From: Vibrio sp. 14G-20 | Lineage (GTDB): Bacteria > Pseudomonadota > Gammaproteobacteria > Enterobacterales > Vibrionaceae | NCBI RefSeq assembly: GCF_026241515.1 | Contig: NZ_JAPHPW010000010.1 | Location: 1 to 64,000 of the forward strand | Length of the DNA: 64,000 nt | Reading direction: 5' to 3' | Part shown: positions 62,210-64,000 of the stretch, one piece after another | Position numbering within the stretch: position 1 is the first letter of the stretch | How the letters are laid out: each line of letters begins with the position of its first letter | Program-made: the position numbers and the translations under genes | Notes under the pieces: generated by a model | Told to the model about the DNA's origin: nothing | What the model saw: the letters and a program-made list of their open reading frames with translations, nothing else | Databases searched by the model: none

Positions 62210-62848
62210 ATGGAAAGTTATAAGCAACCACTTCGAATTGGTATTGGCGGCCCAGTTGGGTCTGGTAAAACTGCACTGTTGGAAGTGCTGTGTAAGGCGA
62301 TTCGCGACAAGCTCAACATTGCCGTAGTAACCAACGACATCTATACCCAAGAAGATGCAAAGATACTGACACGAGCTGAAGCTCTAGAACCTGATCGTAT
62401 TATTGGCGTGGAAACAGGCGGTTGTCCGCACACTGCGATCCGTGAAGATGCGTCGATGAACCTCGCGGCAGTCGAAGAGCTGGCTAAGCTACATAAGAAC
62501 CTTGATGTGGTATTTGTAGAGAGTGGTGGCGACAACCTCAGTGCGACGTTCAGCCCTGAGTTAGCCGACCTGACTATCTACGTGATTGATGTAGCGGAAG
62601 GGGAAAAGATCCCACGTAAAGGTGGTCCGGGCATCACACGCTCTGATCTGTTGGTTATCAACAAGATCGATTTGGCACCGTATGTTGGTGCGTCACTTGA
62701 AGTCATGGAGCAAGACACACAACGTATGCGTCCAACCAAGCCTTACGTGTTCACCAACCTCAAAGAGAGCCAAGGGTTAGATTTCATCATCAACTTTATC
62801 GTGACCGAAGGGATGCTAACCATGAAGGAACCTTCTACTACTGAGTAG
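62210..62848 (+). CDS. ureG: Urease accessory GTPase UreG
   Basis: UreG is a SIMIBI GTPase of 212 residues that delivers nickel to urease with GTP hydrolysis. The P loop GPVGSGKT is at 14-21. The nickel-binding Cys72-Pro-His74 is in [13 protein letters not shown]. The G4-like motif is [23 protein letters not shown] precedes the ATG. Last gene of the urea locus, and the right-hand junction with the conserved backbone follows. Confidence 0.97.
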   Translation: MESYKQPLRIGIGGPVGSGKTALLEVLCKAIRDKLNIAVVTNDIYTQEDAKILTRAEALEPDRIIGVETGGCPHTAIREDASMNLAAVEELAKLHKNLDVVFVESGGDNLSATFSPELADLTIYVIDVAEGEKIPRKGGPGITRSDLLVINKIDLAPYVGASLEVMEQDTQRMRPTKPYVFTNLKESQGLDFIINFIVTEGMLTMKEPSTTE

Positions 62849-62885
62849 GGGGGAATCAGTTAGTTTTTTTAAGCCGTTAGATACT

Positions 62886-62916
62886 AAAAAGCCCTGTCGA
62901 TTATCGATAGGGCTTT
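62886..62916 (-). terminator. Terminator between ureG and xseA
   Basis: A 13-bp stem, AAAGCCCTGTCGA / TCGATAGGGCTTT (one G-T pair), has the loop TTA. The minus-strand side ends in TTTTTAG, so it serves xseA best; it may also stop ureG transcripts weakly. Confidence 0.75.
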
Positions 62917-62943
62917 CTGGTTTCAAACGCGTTCAAGTCGAAC

Positions 62944-64000
62944 TTAAAGCTCGCTCTTGGTGACTCTAGTAGTCACTTGCGACTCAATCACACCGTCTTC
63001 AACTTGAGTGGTGATCACTTCACCCACCTCGACATCGTTAATCGATGATACCGTCTTGCTCGATGCTGAATGAGTAATGCTGTAGCCACGCTTTAGGGTT
63101 GCCAGCGGACTTACGGTTTCTAACTTCTCTGCGGCCATAGCGAGCTGGTGCCGAGTCGTTAGTAACGTCTTATCCATCGCATCTAATAGCTTTTGCTCTG
63201 AACGTTGCAGATGCAGTTTCTGTTCGCCAAGGCGCTTCACTGGCGAGTTCAATTGAAGCTGGTGTTGTTTACGTTCAACACGCTGTGCATGCTGCTTTAG
63301 GTATTGAGTCATACCTCGACGCAAACGCATGTCTAGGTCATCAAGCTGCTGACTCTGCTTTTGCAGTTGGTAGCTCGGATGTTGTTTCTCTAAGCGGTAT
63401 TTCAACGTTTGAGTGGATTGCGCTTGTTTGATTAACACATGACGAATCGCACTGACTAAGCGAGCACGTTTAGACGCGAAAGCTTGTTCTTTATGACTGT
63501 TATCACGGCTAACTAATTCAGCAGCTGCTGATGGTGTTGGAGCGCGCATATCTGCAACGAAATCGGCGATAGTGACATCAACTTCGTGGCCAACTGCACT
63601 GATAATCGGGATTTGGCTTGCTGCGATTGTGCGAGCTACGATCTCGTTATTGAAGCACCATAGGTCTTCTAATGAACCACCGCCACGACCCACGATCAAC
63701 ACATCACACTCATTGCGCTCATTGGCACGTCCAATCGCTTGTGCAATCTGAATAGCTGCCTCTTCGCCTTGAACCATGGTTGGGTAAACCACAACAGGCA
63801 ATGAAGGATCACGCCTCTTCAAGACATCAAGAATATCAAATAGTGCCGCACCGGTTTTCGATGTGATAACGCCAACACGTTTTGGGTGTTCAGGAAGAGC
63901 TTGCTTACTTGATTGAGCGAACAGTCCTTCTGCGGCGAGGTTCATCTTGAGTTTTTCAAACTCTTGCTGAAGCTTACCGTCACCTTCTGGCTGCATGCTT
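62944..64000 (-). CDS. xseA: Exodeoxyribonuclease VII large subunit, N-terminus outside window
   Basis: This is the large subunit of the single-strand-specific nuclease ExoVII. About 350 C-terminal residues are visible; the OB-fold N-terminal domain (roughly the first 100 residues) lies beyond the window edge, and the frame stays open to it. Visible parts are the catalytic domain (RVGVITSKTGAALFDILDVL, RRDPSLPVVVYP, VLIVGRGGGSLEDLW, SAVGHEVDVTIADFVADMRA, PTPSAAAE), a long coiled-coil of paired helices, and the final LKRGYSITHS segment. In E. coli it is adjacent to yfgJ. Confidence 0.96.
   Translation of the reverse strand, partial: SMQPEGDGKLQQEFEKLKMNLAAEGLFAQSSKQALPEHPKRVGVITSKTGAALFDILDVLKRRDPSLPVVVYPTMVQGEEAAIQIAQAIGRANERNECDVLIVGRGGGSLEDLWCFNNEIVARTIAASQIPIISAVGHEVDVTIADFVADMRAPTPSAAAELVSRDNSHKEQAFASKRARLVSAIRHVLIKQAQSTQTLKYRLEKQHPSYQLQKQSQQLDDLDMRLRRGMTQYLKQHAQRVERKQHQLQLNSPVKRLGEQKLHLQRSEQKLLDAMDKTLLTTRHQLAMAAEKLETVSPLATLKRGYSITHSASSKTVSSINDVEVGEVITTQVEDGVIESQVTTRVTKSEL

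Noticed and set aside
50694..62943. Urea locus as a recent genomic island with mobile genes
   Set aside because: No integrase, transposase, direct repeats or tRNA were seen at either edge; base composition looks like the neighbours.

Overview
The window is a stretch of what is almost certainly chromosome 1 of a Vibrio (gammaproteobacterium, Vibrionaceae). The evidence is the gene order phoBR / ppx-ppk / pstCAB-phoU / oxyR / queA-tgt-yajC-secDF / suhB-trmJ / isc / pepB-ndk-rlmN-rodZ-ispG-hisS-yfgM-bamB-der-yfgJ // xseA, the long Vibrio-type PstC and PstA permeases, moderate GC content, and protein sequences close to those recalled from V. cholerae and E. coli. The species cannot be fixed from sequence reading alone. 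Almost all of it is well-packed housekeeping DNA. No transposase, integrase, CRISPR array or phage gene was seen.

Layout. 1-515: the 3' end of a tRNA-Asp gene, an intact tRNA-Trp with its terminator, then two tandem, disrupted tRNA-Trp/terminator copies; this looks like the tail of an rRNA operon. 727-5016: mepA, a coreless reading-frame remnant, a small orphan gene, yfhL-trhP (tRNA/rRNA hydroxylation) and rdgC. 5142-17724: the phosphate region, with phoB-phoR-pstS-like under a Pho box, ppk-ppx in the opposite direction, and pstCAB-phoU under a second Pho box. 17734-23381: two small outer-membrane barrels, a LysR regulator, cutC, a peroxiredoxin/OxyR divergent pair sharing a palindromic operator, and a CBS-domain protein. 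23716-29378: queA-tgt-yajC-secD-secF (queuosine and protein export). 29616-31329: suhB and trmJ, divergent. 31354-37187: the complete isc operon behind two abutting IscR sites. 37394-48104: pepB, ndk, rlmN, rodZ, ispG, hisS, yfgM, bamB, der.

48236-62848 is the most accessory-looking part. It holds an AlaX-like tRNA-editing protein, a GAF-GGDEF diguanylate cyclase, yfgJ, and a complete urea-use locus: urtABCDE (urea ABC importer) followed by ureDABCEJFG (urease and nickel/maturation factors). In E. coli yfgJ lies next to xseA; here the 12-kb urea locus sits exactly between them. Upstream of urtA the sequence shows a sigma-54 -24/-12 element and NtrC-like sites, so the locus is probably switched on by nitrogen shortage. 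A strong intrinsic terminator lies between ureD and ureA. The window ends inside xseA.

The least-explained observations are the tandem tRNA-Trp-derived repeats with foreign GC-rich inserts (222-514), the start-less open frame at 1581-1808, and the large periplasmic propeller-like insert in PstC. I found no convincing new multi-gene system.
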